NCBI GenBank assembly: GCA_002311645.1
Contig: DBYW01000035.1
Span: forward strand, 12,912-76,911
Direction of reading: 5' to 3'
Length of the DNA: 64,000 nucleotides
DNA from: Bacteroidales bacterium UBA1176
GTDB lineage: Bacteria > Bacteroidota > Bacteroidia > Bacteroidales > WCHB1-69
The translations under genes and the position numbers were made by a program. The notes under the pieces are model-generated. The model saw only the letters and a list, made by a program, of their open reading frames with translations. It was not told the origin of the DNA and searched no databases. Numbering within the stretch: position 1 is the first letter of the stretch; every line of letters starts with the position of its first letter. Shown here one piece after another: positions 8,018 through 17,232 of the stretch.

Positions 8018-9121
8018 ATGGATAACGTGAAAAACACGGAGAACAGGGAAGTCACAAGGCATGTCGGCAACACGGTGAAATCCGTCTTGCAAGTAGTGCT
8101 CTTCGTGGGATTGGGCATTCTTTTCATCTGGCTCTCCGTGCGATCGCTCACCAAGGAGGATGTGCGAACGATTTTCGATGCCATCAAGTTGGTAAACAAC
8201 CCTTTGGGTTGGAGCATGTTGGGGGTTTCCGCCATGTTTGCCATTTTGGCGGACGTGGCGCGTGCTGTGCGCAACAAGATCCTGTTAGTGCCCATCGGAT
8301 ACAATGTGCGGTTATCCATGACCTTCTATTCCGTGATGGTCTGCTATTTGGCCAACTTGGCCGTGCCCCGTTTGGGTGAAATTTTGCGCTGTTCTTTCCT
8401 GCAACGTTTTGAAAACGTGCCCTTTCAAAAGACATTGGGCACAGTTCTCACGGAACGTGCCGTAGACCTGCTTTGCTGGCTCTTCATGCTGCTCATCGCC
8501 ATCGGCATGAACATGGAGCTCCTCAACAATCTTATCGTGGATCATGCCAATAATTTGACACTCCGCGCCCTGTTGGAGCAAAAGGGGCTTTCCCTTCTCG
8601 GCAACTATTTCATTTACATCTTGATTGCCGTCATCATCGCGTTCTATATCATCTTTCGCCTGACCCGCAAATGGTGGATGCGCGTGCCCTTTTTCATGAA
8701 AGTGCGCGAATTCTTTACCGGCATCTGGCGCGGCTTCATCTCGATCAAAGATCTGCCCCATCCATGGCGATATATCTTCTGGACCCTTCTCATGTGGGTG
8801 TTCTATTTCTTAGGCACCTATTCCTGTTTCCTTGCCTTCCCGTTCTTGCGGCACATCGGCCCGGGCGCTGCCTACTCCGTGCTCATATTCAGCACAATCG
8901 CCTTCATGATCTCCCAAGGCGGTCTCGGTTCCTATCCATTGATTGTCGCGGGTATTGTCTTCATGTACGGCGTACCCTACACCCAAGGCTTGGCCGGCGG
9001 TTGGGTTGGCTGGGTACTCCAAACCGTCATCGCCCTTGTGCTCGGCTTGGCATCCCTCGTCCTGGCCTCCTTCCACAAAAAGAAAAGAGACAAAAACATC
9101 CCTGAAACTGCCGAAAGATGA
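8018..9121 (+). CDS. LPG-synthase transmembrane-domain (UPF0104/YbhN) family membrane protein
   Basis: A 367-residue integral membrane protein of the family related to the flippase half of MprF and to AglD. About eight hydrophobic segments are visible, starting [19 protein letters not shown]. Conserved family features include the loop [45 protein letters not shown] and [15 protein letters not shown]. There is no cytoplasmic LPG-synthase catalytic domain, so it is probably a lipid or lipid-linked-precursor transporter. It overlaps the heptose adenylyltransferase gene by 4 nt (ATGA), which would fit a role around lipid A or other envelope glycolipids, though this is inference. Confidence 0.82.
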   Translation: MDNVKNTENREVTRHVGNTVKSVLQVVLFVGLGILFIWLSVRSLTKEDVRTIFDAIKLVNNPLGWSMLGVSAMFAILADVARAVRNKILLVPIGYNVRLSMTFYSVMVCYLANLAVPRLGEILRCSFLQRFENVPFQKTLGTVLTERAVDLLCWLFMLLIAIGMNMELLNNLIVDHANNLTLRALLEQKGLSLLGNYFIYILIAVIIAFYIIFRLTRKWWMRVPFFMKVREFFTGIWRGFISIKDLPHPWRYIFWTLLMWVFYFLGTYSCFLAFPFLRHIGPGAAYSVLIFSTIAFMISQGGLGSYPLIVAGIVFMYGVPYTQGLAGGWVGWVLQTVIALVLGLASLVLASFHKKKRDKNIPETAER

Positions 9122-9606
9122 CCGATTTCCTGGCACATATCACAAAAAAAATAGTACCGCAAGACTATTTCGTTCAAAACGAGGCGATCTTGCACCAAAA
9201 GAAGATTGTCTTCACCAACGGTTGTTTCGACATTCTGCACGCCGGCCATGTCACCTATTTGGCCAAGGCCCGGCAAATGGGCGACCTGCTTGTGGTCGGG
9301 CTCAACAGCGATGCCTCCGTGCGGCGACTCAAAGGCCCCGAACGGCCTGTCAATGACCAAAACGCGCGGGCATTGCTACTCGCCGCTCTTGAAGTGGTGG
9401 ACTACGTAACCTTTTTTGAGGAGGACACGCCCTATAACCTCATCTGCAAAGTAAAACCCGACTTGTTAGTCAAAGGAGGTGATTACAATGTGGACAACAT
9501 CGTCGGAGCCGATTTTGTGCGGCAACATGGCGGACAGACATGCACCATCCCCTTAGTGGAAGGTTTTTCCACCACCTCCATCATCGACCATTTAAAACAC
9601 CAATAA
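9118..9606 (+). CDS. rfaE2: D-glycero-beta-D-manno-heptose 1-phosphate adenylyltransferase
   Basis: A 162-residue nucleotidyltransferase corresponding to the C-terminal half of E. coli HldE. It makes ADP-heptose from heptose-1-P for lipopolysaccharide core. It has the cytidylyltransferase signature [20 protein letters not shown] (HxGH), [22 protein letters not shown], and the C-terminal [10 protein letters not shown] motif. The kinase half is not present, so it must be a separate gene (rfaE1), as is common in Bacteroidota. The start overlaps the preceding stop by 4 nt. Five nt separate it from the next gene. Confidence 0.92.
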   Translation: MTDFLAHITKKIVPQDYFVQNEAILHQKKIVFTNGCFDILHAGHVTYLAKARQMGDLLVVGLNSDASVRRLKGPERPVNDQNARALLLAALEVVDYVTFFEEDTPYNLICKVKPDLLVKGGDYNVDNIVGADFVRQHGGQTCTIPLVEGFSTTSIIDHLKHQ

Positions 9607-9610
9607 AGCC

Positions 9611-10648
9611 ATGAGACGAATCTTCACGCTACTTGCGCTCTGCTCCATCTGTTCGCTGCTGGCGGCCCAAACGGTCGATGTAACCTCGCGATCACAGAAT
9701 GCCGCCTTACAGGACACGGCACATACCGTCTTCAACCCCGACCAAGTGCGATTAGCCTCCTACCCCTCCATTTCCGAAACCTACCAAATCCCCTCATACG
9801 AACTTTACGACCGATATTGGGATGTCAACCACTTGCGCAGCCGCATCCTCGACATTCCTTTTGTCAACGACCGACTGATGCTCATCCTCATACAGGCTGG
9901 CAACAACCCCTTTGCACTGCCCTGCGTGTTCGATGATATCACCCTATCCTACGGCCCCGACAAAAAAGGTGTTTTCCACACGGGTGTGGATCTCAAAGTG
10001 GAACCGCAAACACTTGTAAAAAGCTGCTTTGACGGTGTGGTCCGTATGGCCCGTCCCTACGGCGACTATGGATTGTTGGTCACTATACGCCACTACAACG
10101 GCATCGAGACAGTCTATGCCCATTTGGACAAGTTGTGCGTTAAGCCCGGTCAGATCGTCAATGCCGGCGATGTCATTGGACAGACGGGCAACAGCGGGAA
10201 TGTCAAGGACTACACGCTCCATTTCGAGACACGATTCATGAACGAGTGCTTCGACCCCCAGGCCATCATCGACTTCGACAACGAAACACTTTCCCACAAC
10301 ACTTTGGTGCTTTCACCCTCGGACCTCAACGTCACACCATTGGACGAGACAGGTACCAAGACTGCTGTCCCCGCCAAGCCGCAGACGAACACGACTACGG
10401 CACCAGCCAAGCCGAAAGATCAACCCACGCCGCCGCAACAACCTGTCGCAACCCCTGAGGAAGACCATGAGGTCCCCTCGTTGCAACGTGCCTTCGATGG
10501 CGAAGAAGAGTATCATGTCGTGCAAAAAGGGGAGACCCTATATCGCATCGCCTCCAAATACGGAACCACCATGCAAGCCATCCTGAAACTGAACAACATC
10601 CAAAACGCCGACCATATCGTGGAGGGACAACGGCTACGGGTTCGGTAG
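9611..10648 (+). CDS. Secreted M23 (LytM) peptidase with C-terminal LysM domain
   Basis: A 345-residue cell-wall hydrolase. It has a signal peptide at residues 1-19 (LLALCSICSLLAAQ). The LytM domain spans about 115-230 with the full zinc set: HTGVD (H123, D127), YAHLD (H171) and TLHFE (H204). A Pro/Thr-rich linker (about 240-295) follows, then one LysM domain (300-345) beginning YHVVQKGETLYRIASKYGTT. It is probably an active peptidoglycan endopeptidase bound to the wall by LysM. It is the third gene of the run starting at 8018. The later EnvC-like protein (11952) is a related M23 protein that lacks these metal ligands. Confidence 0.88.
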   Translation: MRRIFTLLALCSICSLLAAQTVDVTSRSQNAALQDTAHTVFNPDQVRLASYPSISETYQIPSYELYDRYWDVNHLRSRILDIPFVNDRLMLILIQAGNNPFALPCVFDDITLSYGPDKKGVFHTGVDLKVEPQTLVKSCFDGVVRMARPYGDYGLLVTIRHYNGIETVYAHLDKLCVKPGQIVNAGDVIGQTGNSGNVKDYTLHFETRFMNECFDPQAIIDFDNETLSHNTLVLSPSDLNVTPLDETGTKTAVPAKPQTNTTTAPAKPKDQPTPPQQPVATPEEDHEVPSLQRAFDGEEEYHVVQKGETLYRIASKYGTTMQAILKLNNIQNADHIVEGQRLRVR

Positions 10649-10710
10649 GTTCTGCCAAGGGCCTATACCCACTGGCTCGCACGCGCACATCGGCTCAACG
10701 AATATTTTTG

Positions 10711-10718
10711 TATCTTTG
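10711..10718 (+). promoter_or_regulatory. Promoter -7 element for azlCD
   Basis: TATCTTTG, 29 nt before the azlC ATG. Confidence 0.6.
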
Positions 10719-10747
10719 GCCCCGCTTTTAGGAAACAGCAACGGTTT

Positions 10748-11485
10748 ATGAATGAGTTTGTTAGAGGTTTAAAAAAGGGCTTTCCCATCTGTTTGGGCTA
10801 CATTCCCGTCTCTTTCACCTTTGGACTAATTGCGGTGAAGATGGGATTCAACCCATTGGAAGCCACCATCATATCGATGACAAACATGGCCTCTGCGGGA
10901 CAGTTTGCAGGCATCCGCCTCATTGAGGGCGGAGCACCCTACATCGAATTGGTGATCACTACGCTCGTCATCAACCTGCGCTATATGCTGATGTCGCTAT
11001 CGCTGTCACAGAAGGTGGCGCCAGACCTGCCCTTCTACAAACGTGCGATCATGGCGTTCTGCATCACCGACGAAGTATTCGCCTTGGCCGCCATGGAAAA
11101 GGAGGATGTCGGTTTCCCATTTTTCGGGGGGTTGATGACCACTCCTATCATCGGCTGGACCACGGGCACGTTGCTGGGCGCTGTGGCGTCAAGCCTGCTC
11201 AGCCCGATGTTGCAGGGTTGCTTTGGCATCGCGCTTTACTGCATGTTCATCGCCATCATCATCCCGCCGGCGCGCAAGGGTCGCAAGGTGGCCATCGCCG
11301 TGATTGTCTCGGCACTGCTCTCCTGCATCTTCAAGTATGTGCCCGGCATCAACATGCTCTCCAAAAGCGGGGGCGGCGGCTGGGCCATCATCGTGGCTGC
11401 CATCTTGGGTGCCGCACTCTGCGCCTCTATCAAGGAGATCAAACGTTTCCGTCGACGCATGCTGAAAGGAGGTGCCCATGTGTAG
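10748..11485 (+). CDS. azlC: AzlC-family branched-chain amino acid permease subunit
   Basis: A 245-residue membrane protein. Near the N-terminus it has GYIPVSFTFGLIAVKMGFNPLEATIISMTNMASAGQFAG, the AzlC core motif, followed by several further helices. AzlC and the small AzlD together export branched-chain amino acids. The gene has its own promoter and overlaps azlD by 8 nt, so the two are co-translated. The C-terminus is basic (KEIKRFRRRMLKGG). Confidence 0.9.
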   Translation: MNEFVRGLKKGFPICLGYIPVSFTFGLIAVKMGFNPLEATIISMTNMASAGQFAGIRLIEGGAPYIELVITTLVINLRYMLMSLSLSQKVAPDLPFYKRAIMAFCITDEVFALAAMEKEDVGFPFFGGLMTTPIIGWTTGTLLGAVASSLLSPMLQGCFGIALYCMFIAIIIPPARKGRKVAIAVIVSALLSCIFKYVPGINMLSKSGGGGWAIIVAAILGAALCASIKEIKRFRRRMLKGGAHV

Positions 11486-11822
11486 CCTCGAAAACGTCGG
11501 AATCGCCATGCTCATCATGGCTCTGACCACCTACCTGATCCGTGTTGTCCCCATCGGGTTCGTGCGCCGCAAACTGGAAAACGAGTGGGTGCAGGATTTC
11601 CTCTACTACATCCCTTTTTGTGTGCTGTCGGCCATGACGTTTCCCGACGTGTTGTACTCGACCACGCCCGCGGGCGCCAGCTCACCCCACTTCGTCTCCG
11701 CCGCCATCGCCACCATGGTCGCCATCGTGTTAGCCTGGAAAGACCGCGGACTGGTGCGCGTCGCCCTCGTCGCCGTGCTCACCGCCCTCATCGTAGAGCT
11801 ACTGATACCGATTATTTTTTAA
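11478..11822 (+). CDS. azlD: AzlD-domain protein, small subunit of the branched-chain amino acid exporter
   Basis: A 114-residue protein with about four hydrophobic segments. It includes LTTYLIRVVPIGFVRRKLENEWVQDFLYYIPFCVLSAMTFPDVLY, typical of AzlD. I chose the ATG at 11478 because AAAGGAGGT (11465-11473) lies 4 nt upstream; an in-frame GTG at 11472 sits inside that ribosome-binding site. Such a strong Shine-Dalgarno is unusual for Bacteroidota and probably supports re-initiation at the azlC stop. Confidence 0.85.
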   Translation: MCSLENVGIAMLIMALTTYLIRVVPIGFVRRKLENEWVQDFLYYIPFCVLSAMTFPDVLYSTTPAGASSPHFVSAAIATMVAIVLAWKDRGLVRVALVAVLTALIVELLIPIIF

Positions 11823-11923
11823 ATACGATTAGACTTAGGTGGAGGGCATTTGCATCCAATAAAATCAACAAATATTCGTTGATAAAATGTGATTTTTATT
11901 CTATTGAAAAGGATAAAATAACC

Positions 11924-11931
11924 TATTTTTG
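11924..11931 (+). promoter_or_regulatory. Promoter -7 element for the EnvC-like gene
   Basis: TATTTTTG, 20 nt before the ATG at 11952. A TTG-containing upstream element (11904-11906) is at about the right distance but is not a full TTTG. Confidence 0.6.
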
Positions 11932-11951
11932 CAAGTTAAAAAAGGTGTGTT

Positions 11952-13268
11952 ATGAAATTTTCCCAAGCAAACATTAGGAAGTTCTTTCTCCTGACATTTT
12001 TATTCTGGGGAATATGGGTCGCGCCTGATGCACAAGCGCAAAAAAGCAGCAAACAGCTCAAGCAAGACAAGCAGAAGATCGAGAAGGAAATTGCCGAAAC
12101 ACAGAACCTGATCAAGAAGAACCAGAAAAACCAGAAGGCTTCATTGCAGCAAATCGCGATGTTGCGCCAACAAATCAACAATCGCGAGAAGCTGATAACA
12201 ACTCTTTCCCAAGAGATCATGCTGATGGAAGAGGAGCAAGAGCAAAACCAGCAGCAAATCCTCAACTTGCAGAAGAAGCTGGAGTACATGAAATCCGACT
12301 ACGCGCAAGTGGTTTACATGGCTTACCGCAACCGAAACCTGATGGATCGCGTCACCTTCATCCTGGCATCCGACGACTTTTCGCAGATGTTCCGCAGGAT
12401 GCGTTTCTACACTGTCTTTTCCGACAATGTGCGCAGCCAGGCTGACAAAATCAAAAAGACGCAGGCTGAGTTAAAGGAGAAAAACGAACAGATCATCGCC
12501 TTGAAAAACGAGAAACTGACGCTTCTGTCCGGCAAAGAGAACGAAATCAAAAAGTTAGAGAGCGACCGCAAGGAGAAGACCCGCAGTTCGGAGCAACTCA
12601 AGAAGCAGTCGCAGCAGCTGACAGCCCAGTTGCAGGAGAAGCAGCGTCAGCGTCGCAACCTTGACGCCGCCATTCAGAAGGCCATCAAGGCTGAGATTGC
12701 GGCAGCCAACGCCAAGCGTGCCGCCGAAGCGGCCGCGAAGAACAAGGGCAAGTCAAGCAGTTCGACATCCACGGCGTCCAAGCCAGCGACCAGCACCTCA
12801 ACCAGCACCCGCGCCAACGCCACCATACTCCTCACGCCGGAGGAACAAACCCTCAACAACTCCTTCGTCAGCAACAAGGGCAAATTGCCATGGCCCGTGG
12901 CCAAAGGCGCCAAGGTGGCTGACTTCGGCAGCTACGCCCATCCCGACGTTCCCTCCGTGCTCATCGAGAACCACGGCATCAACATCCTGACCGACGCAGG
13001 CACACCCGTCCGAGCCATCTACGATGGCGAGGTGATCACCGTAATGGACGTGGATGGTTCCAAAGTGGTCATTGTGCGACACGGCGAGTATTGCACCATC
13101 TACCAGAACTTCACGACCATCAACGTGCGCAAAGGCAACAAGGTGACCACCAAGCAAACCCTTGGCACCATAGGCAAGAATCCCACCACCAACACATACG
13201 AGCTGCACTTCGAGATCTGGAAGGGCGACGCATACCTCAACCCCAACTCCTGGCTGGCCAAACGATAA
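11952..13268 (+). CDS. EnvC/NlpD-like murein hydrolase activator (coiled coil plus degenerate LytM)
   Basis: A 438-residue periplasmic protein with a signal peptide (to about residue 29, DAQAQ). A long Lys/Glu/Gln-rich coiled coil covers about 31-260, then a Ser/Thr/Ala linker, then a LytM/M23 domain (about 310-438). In the M23 domain the HxGxD zinc site reads NHGIN and the YAHL site reads YQNF; only LHFEIW is kept. This matches EnvC-type proteins, which activate amidases at division without being enzymes themselves. Just 2 nt separate it from engB, as expected for an operon. Confidence 0.87.
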   Translation: MKFSQANIRKFFLLTFLFWGIWVAPDAQAQKSSKQLKQDKQKIEKEIAETQNLIKKNQKNQKASLQQIAMLRQQINNREKLITTLSQEIMLMEEEQEQNQQQILNLQKKLEYMKSDYAQVVYMAYRNRNLMDRVTFILASDDFSQMFRRMRFYTVFSDNVRSQADKIKKTQAELKEKNEQIIALKNEKLTLLSGKENEIKKLESDRKEKTRSSEQLKKQSQQLTAQLQEKQRQRRNLDAAIQKAIKAEIAAANAKRAAEAAAKNKGKSSSSTSTASKPATSTSTSTRANATILLTPEEQTLNNSFVSNKGKLPWPVAKGAKVADFGSYAHPDVPSVLIENHGINILTDAGTPVRAIYDGEVITVMDVDGSKVVIVRHGEYCTIYQNFTTINVRKGNKVTTKQTLGTIGKNPTTNTYELHFEIWKGDAYLNPNSWLAKR

Positions 13269-13270
13269 AC

Positions 13271-13885
13271 ATGATCATCAAGAGTGCAACTTTCCTGCAA
13301 AGCGTGGTAGACTGGCGCAAGTGTCCAGTCCCCGACCTGCCCGAATATGCGTTCATCGGACGCTCCAACGTCGGCAAGTCGTCACTCATCAACATGTTGG
13401 TAAACAACCGCAAGTTGGCGAAAACTTCTTCAAAACCCGGCAAAACACAAACCATCAACCATTTCCTCATCAACAAGGACTGGTATCTGGTTGACCTGCC
13501 CGGCTACGGCTATGCCTCCATATCCAAAGCCATGCGCGAAAAATGGCAGAAAATGATCGACGACTACTTGACAAAACGCGAGAACCTGCAACTCGTCTTC
13601 GTCCTCATCGACTCCCGACTGGAACCTCAGAAAATAGACTTGGCCTTCATTTCCAACCTCGGTGAACGCGGCATACCCTTTTCGATTATTTTCACCAAAA
13701 CCGACAAGGTGTCGCAGGCCAAGGTGCAGAGCAATGTGCAGAAATTTTACAACAAGCTGGCCGAAGAGTGGGAAGAAATGCCGTTCCGGCTGCTTTCGTC
13801 GGCTGAAACAGGCAAAGGCAAGGAAGAGATCCTCAACTATATTGAACAAATCAATCTTCAGTTCCACCATAATCCCGAATCATGA
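13271..13885 (+). CDS. engB: Ribosome biogenesis GTP-binding protein EngB/YihA/YsxC
   Basis: A 204-residue GTPase needed for 50S subunit maturation. It has G1 GRSNVGKSSLIN, G2/G3 GKTQTINHFLINKDWYLVDLPGYGYA, G4 TKTD and G5 LLSSAETGKG. The ATG at 13271 gives the usual MIIKSATFLQSVVDW N-terminus; the frame is open upstream but only over the previous gene. Its stop overlaps the next start (ATGA). Confidence 0.94.
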   Translation: MIIKSATFLQSVVDWRKCPVPDLPEYAFIGRSNVGKSSLINMLVNNRKLAKTSSKPGKTQTINHFLINKDWYLVDLPGYGYASISKAMREKWQKMIDDYLTKRENLQLVFVLIDSRLEPQKIDLAFISNLGERGIPFSIIFTKTDKVSQAKVQSNVQKFYNKLAEEWEEMPFRLLSSAETGKGKEEILNYIEQINLQFHHNPES

Positions 13886-14331
13886 CAAAAAAACTACTTC
13901 TTCTGGCCATTGCGGCCATTATCGTACTGGCTCTTGCAGGTTGCAAAACATCCAAAAAAGCGGCCGAAGGAAAACAAATTTCCCTGGTCAACACCGTATG
14001 GTACTTGGAATCCATATACCAAAAGCCTATTGACCCGGAAACATACATGTCACAACCTCACCTTGTGTTCAACAACGAAGGACAATTCAGTGGGAACCTG
14101 GGATGTAACACCTTTTTCGGTAAGTATTATCAGAAGAAAAAGAAACTCCAGATGGAATTCTCGGGCGCCACGAAGAAGCTCTGTCCTCAAATGGATACCG
14201 AACGTCTTTTCCTCAAAGGACTAAAAGAGAACATAACCTCATTCAGCATCAAGGACAGTGTGTTGATCATCTATGCTGACAAAGAGGAAATTTTCAGATT
14301 CAAAGTCCGGGAAGAGTCCTCCGACAAATAA
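13882..14331 (+). CDS. META/HslJ-domain lipoprotein
   Basis: A 149-residue protein. The signal has a lipobox LALAGC, giving a lipidated Cys at residue 20. The rest is one META domain: VNTVWYLESI near the start, then PHLVFNNEGQFSGNLGCNTFFGKYY, where the GCN motif is diagnostic. The META fold is found in HslJ and stress-related envelope proteins; the function is not defined. It is co-transcribed with engB (4-nt overlap) and ends before a strong terminator. Confidence 0.82.
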   Translation: MTKKLLLLAIAAIIVLALAGCKTSKKAAEGKQISLVNTVWYLESIYQKPIDPETYMSQPHLVFNNEGQFSGNLGCNTFFGKYYQKKKKLQMEFSGATKKLCPQMDTERLFLKGLKENITSFSIKDSVLIIYADKEEIFRFKVREESSDK

Positions 14332-14350
14332 CCAGATTGAACAATAATCC

Positions 14351-14400
14351 AGTATAAAGAACAAGGCCGCTTCTTACGAGGCGGCCTTGTTCTTTATACT
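14351..14400. terminator. Bidirectional terminator with a perfect 20-bp stem
   Basis: Bases 14351-14370 and 14381-14400 are exact reverse complements (20 bp) around a 10-nt loop. It lies between convergent genes (META lipoprotein and gldJ). The GC-rich inner stem (GGCCGC) is flanked by A/T-rich outer arms, so it can terminate from both sides. Confidence 0.85.
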
Positions 14401-14413
14401 ATATTATATATTG

Positions 14414-15916
<1,503 letters not shown>

Positions 15917-15965
15917 TATGAAAGTTGTTTAATATCGTTATGAAAAGAGTTGTTTGATTTTACGA

Positions 15966-17087
15966 TTAGAATGACGGGCACTTGAGATCCTTGATGGCCT
16001 TGCGTTTCTTGGGGCAAGGCAGGAGCAGTTGGAGGGAGACCTCGTGGCTGCCACCGGTAGTGGCGCTGGCCAGTCTGCTGATAGTCAAATCATAGGAATA
16101 CGCGATCTTGAACATGTTGTATTCAAGCCCGAACATGAAAATAAGAGCATCGGTGTTAAACGCCTTGGAGATTTGCATTTGTGGGATACCAAGGGTGTCT
16201 CTCACGATGGTGCCATTTTCGTCACGCACAAAATCGTTGTACTTGTATATGAGTCCATGACGGAACCACACACCGAGAGTGAAAGGATAGAATTTCATAT
16301 AGAGGCCCTCGTTGAAATAATTGAAGCCCAGTTGGTGTTCGAAGATGAAATTGGGGCTGATGGAGATATCGCCGAAGGAGGTCTCTTTCTTGCTCTTGCG
16401 CTTAAGGTCGAAGTTTGCACCCACGTGGGCGGTGAATTTCAACATGTCATAGAACTTGCCGTCGGCATTGCCGGTGAGGAAGCTATAGGGGGTTGAGGAC
16501 GACGAGAGGCTGAGCGTTGCGATGTGCTTGGCTGCGAAGCCAAAGTACACATGCGGGGTATAGCCCAAGAATCCAAAGGAAAAGTCAAGCGTGTTAATCT
16601 GATTGATGTAGTTCCCGATATTCTCGTTGGTCGTATACACGAAACCATATCTTGGGTCGATCATGTCGCCGAAGGTGAGTTTTGTCCAGTCGAGCGATTT
16701 GTTTTGGAATGCGGCTTGCAGGGCGAAACGCATGTTGAATTTCTTGGACACTTTGACCTTGAAGGAGTACATCAGGCTTGCGTTGTAGGTGTTGAGAATG
16801 CCACCTTCGCCCGCACGGTCACCCCAGAACTGCACGCCGATACCGCCATAGATTTTGTCGAAATGCTCGTCGTATGAAGCGGCGTAAGTCAGAAATGTGC
16901 CCGGCATTGACGGCCATTGGTCGCGGAAATTGAAAGCGAGACGAGGACATATATTCGTGCCAGCCATGGCGGGGTTGAGGAAGAGCGGATTGGCGTAGAA
17001 CTGCGAAAACATGGGGTCTTGCGCCTGAACCCGCGCTGTGGACAATCCCAGCAGGGCAACCAATAGTATGAGGATTCTTTTCTGCAT
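15966..17087 (-). CDS. PorP/SprF-family type IX secretion outer-membrane protein
   Basis: A 373-residue predicted outer-membrane barrel. Signal peptide to about residue 22 (ARVQAQ), then the family signature DPMFSQFYANPLFLNPAMAGTNICPRLAFNFRDQWP. Later segments such as YGGIGVQFWGDRAGEGGILNTYNASLMYSFKV and the C-terminal HEVSLQLLLPCPKKRK are typical. PorP is a T9SS core component; SprF-like paralogues serve individual cargo such as SprB. Standing next to gldJ rather than the gldKLMN operon, this could be either. Two overlapping -7 elements precede it. Confidence 0.85.
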   Translation of the reverse strand: MQKRILILLVALLGLSTARVQAQDPMFSQFYANPLFLNPAMAGTNICPRLAFNFRDQWPSMPGTFLTYAASYDEHFDKIYGGIGVQFWGDRAGEGGILNTYNASLMYSFKVKVSKKFNMRFALQAAFQNKSLDWTKLTFGDMIDPRYGFVYTTNENIGNYINQINTLDFSFGFLGYTPHVYFGFAAKHIATLSLSSSSTPYSFLTGNADGKFYDMLKFTAHVGANFDLKRKSKKETSFGDISISPNFIFEHQLGFNYFNEGLYMKFYPFTLGVWFRHGLIYKYNDFVRDENGTIVRDTLGIPQMQISKAFNTDALIFMFGLEYNMFKIAYSYDLTISRLASATTGGSHEVSLQLLLPCPKKRKAIKDLKCPSF

Positions 17088-17110
17088 AGCGTACTGTGTT
17101 TTATAGCGGG

Positions 17111-17126
17111 CAAAAATACAAAAATA
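17111..17126 (-). promoter_or_regulatory. Tandem -7 elements for the porP/sprF-like - gldJ operon
   Basis: Two adjacent TATTTTTG copies on the minus strand (17111-17118 and 17119-17126), 24-39 nt before the start codon. They are divergent from the porU promoter a few bases away. Confidence 0.6.
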
Positions 17127-17131
17127 TTTAT

Positions 17132-17139
17132 TATGTTTG
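17132..17139 (+). promoter_or_regulatory. Promoter -7 element for porU
   Basis: TATGTTTG, 93 nt before the porU ATG. It lies back to back with the porP/gldJ promoter, so the two T9SS transcripts share one control region. Confidence 0.5.
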
Positions 17140-17232
17140 CAACCCTAATTTTTATAATTACGAGCACGGCAATAATCACAACGGAAAAACGTTTGGAAAA
17201 TTGCACACGTGCATTTTTTAAAACAACGACAA

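Noticed and set aside
17209..17232. Upstream GTG start for porU
   Set aside because: It would put eight polar residues before a well-formed signal peptide starting at ATG 17233.
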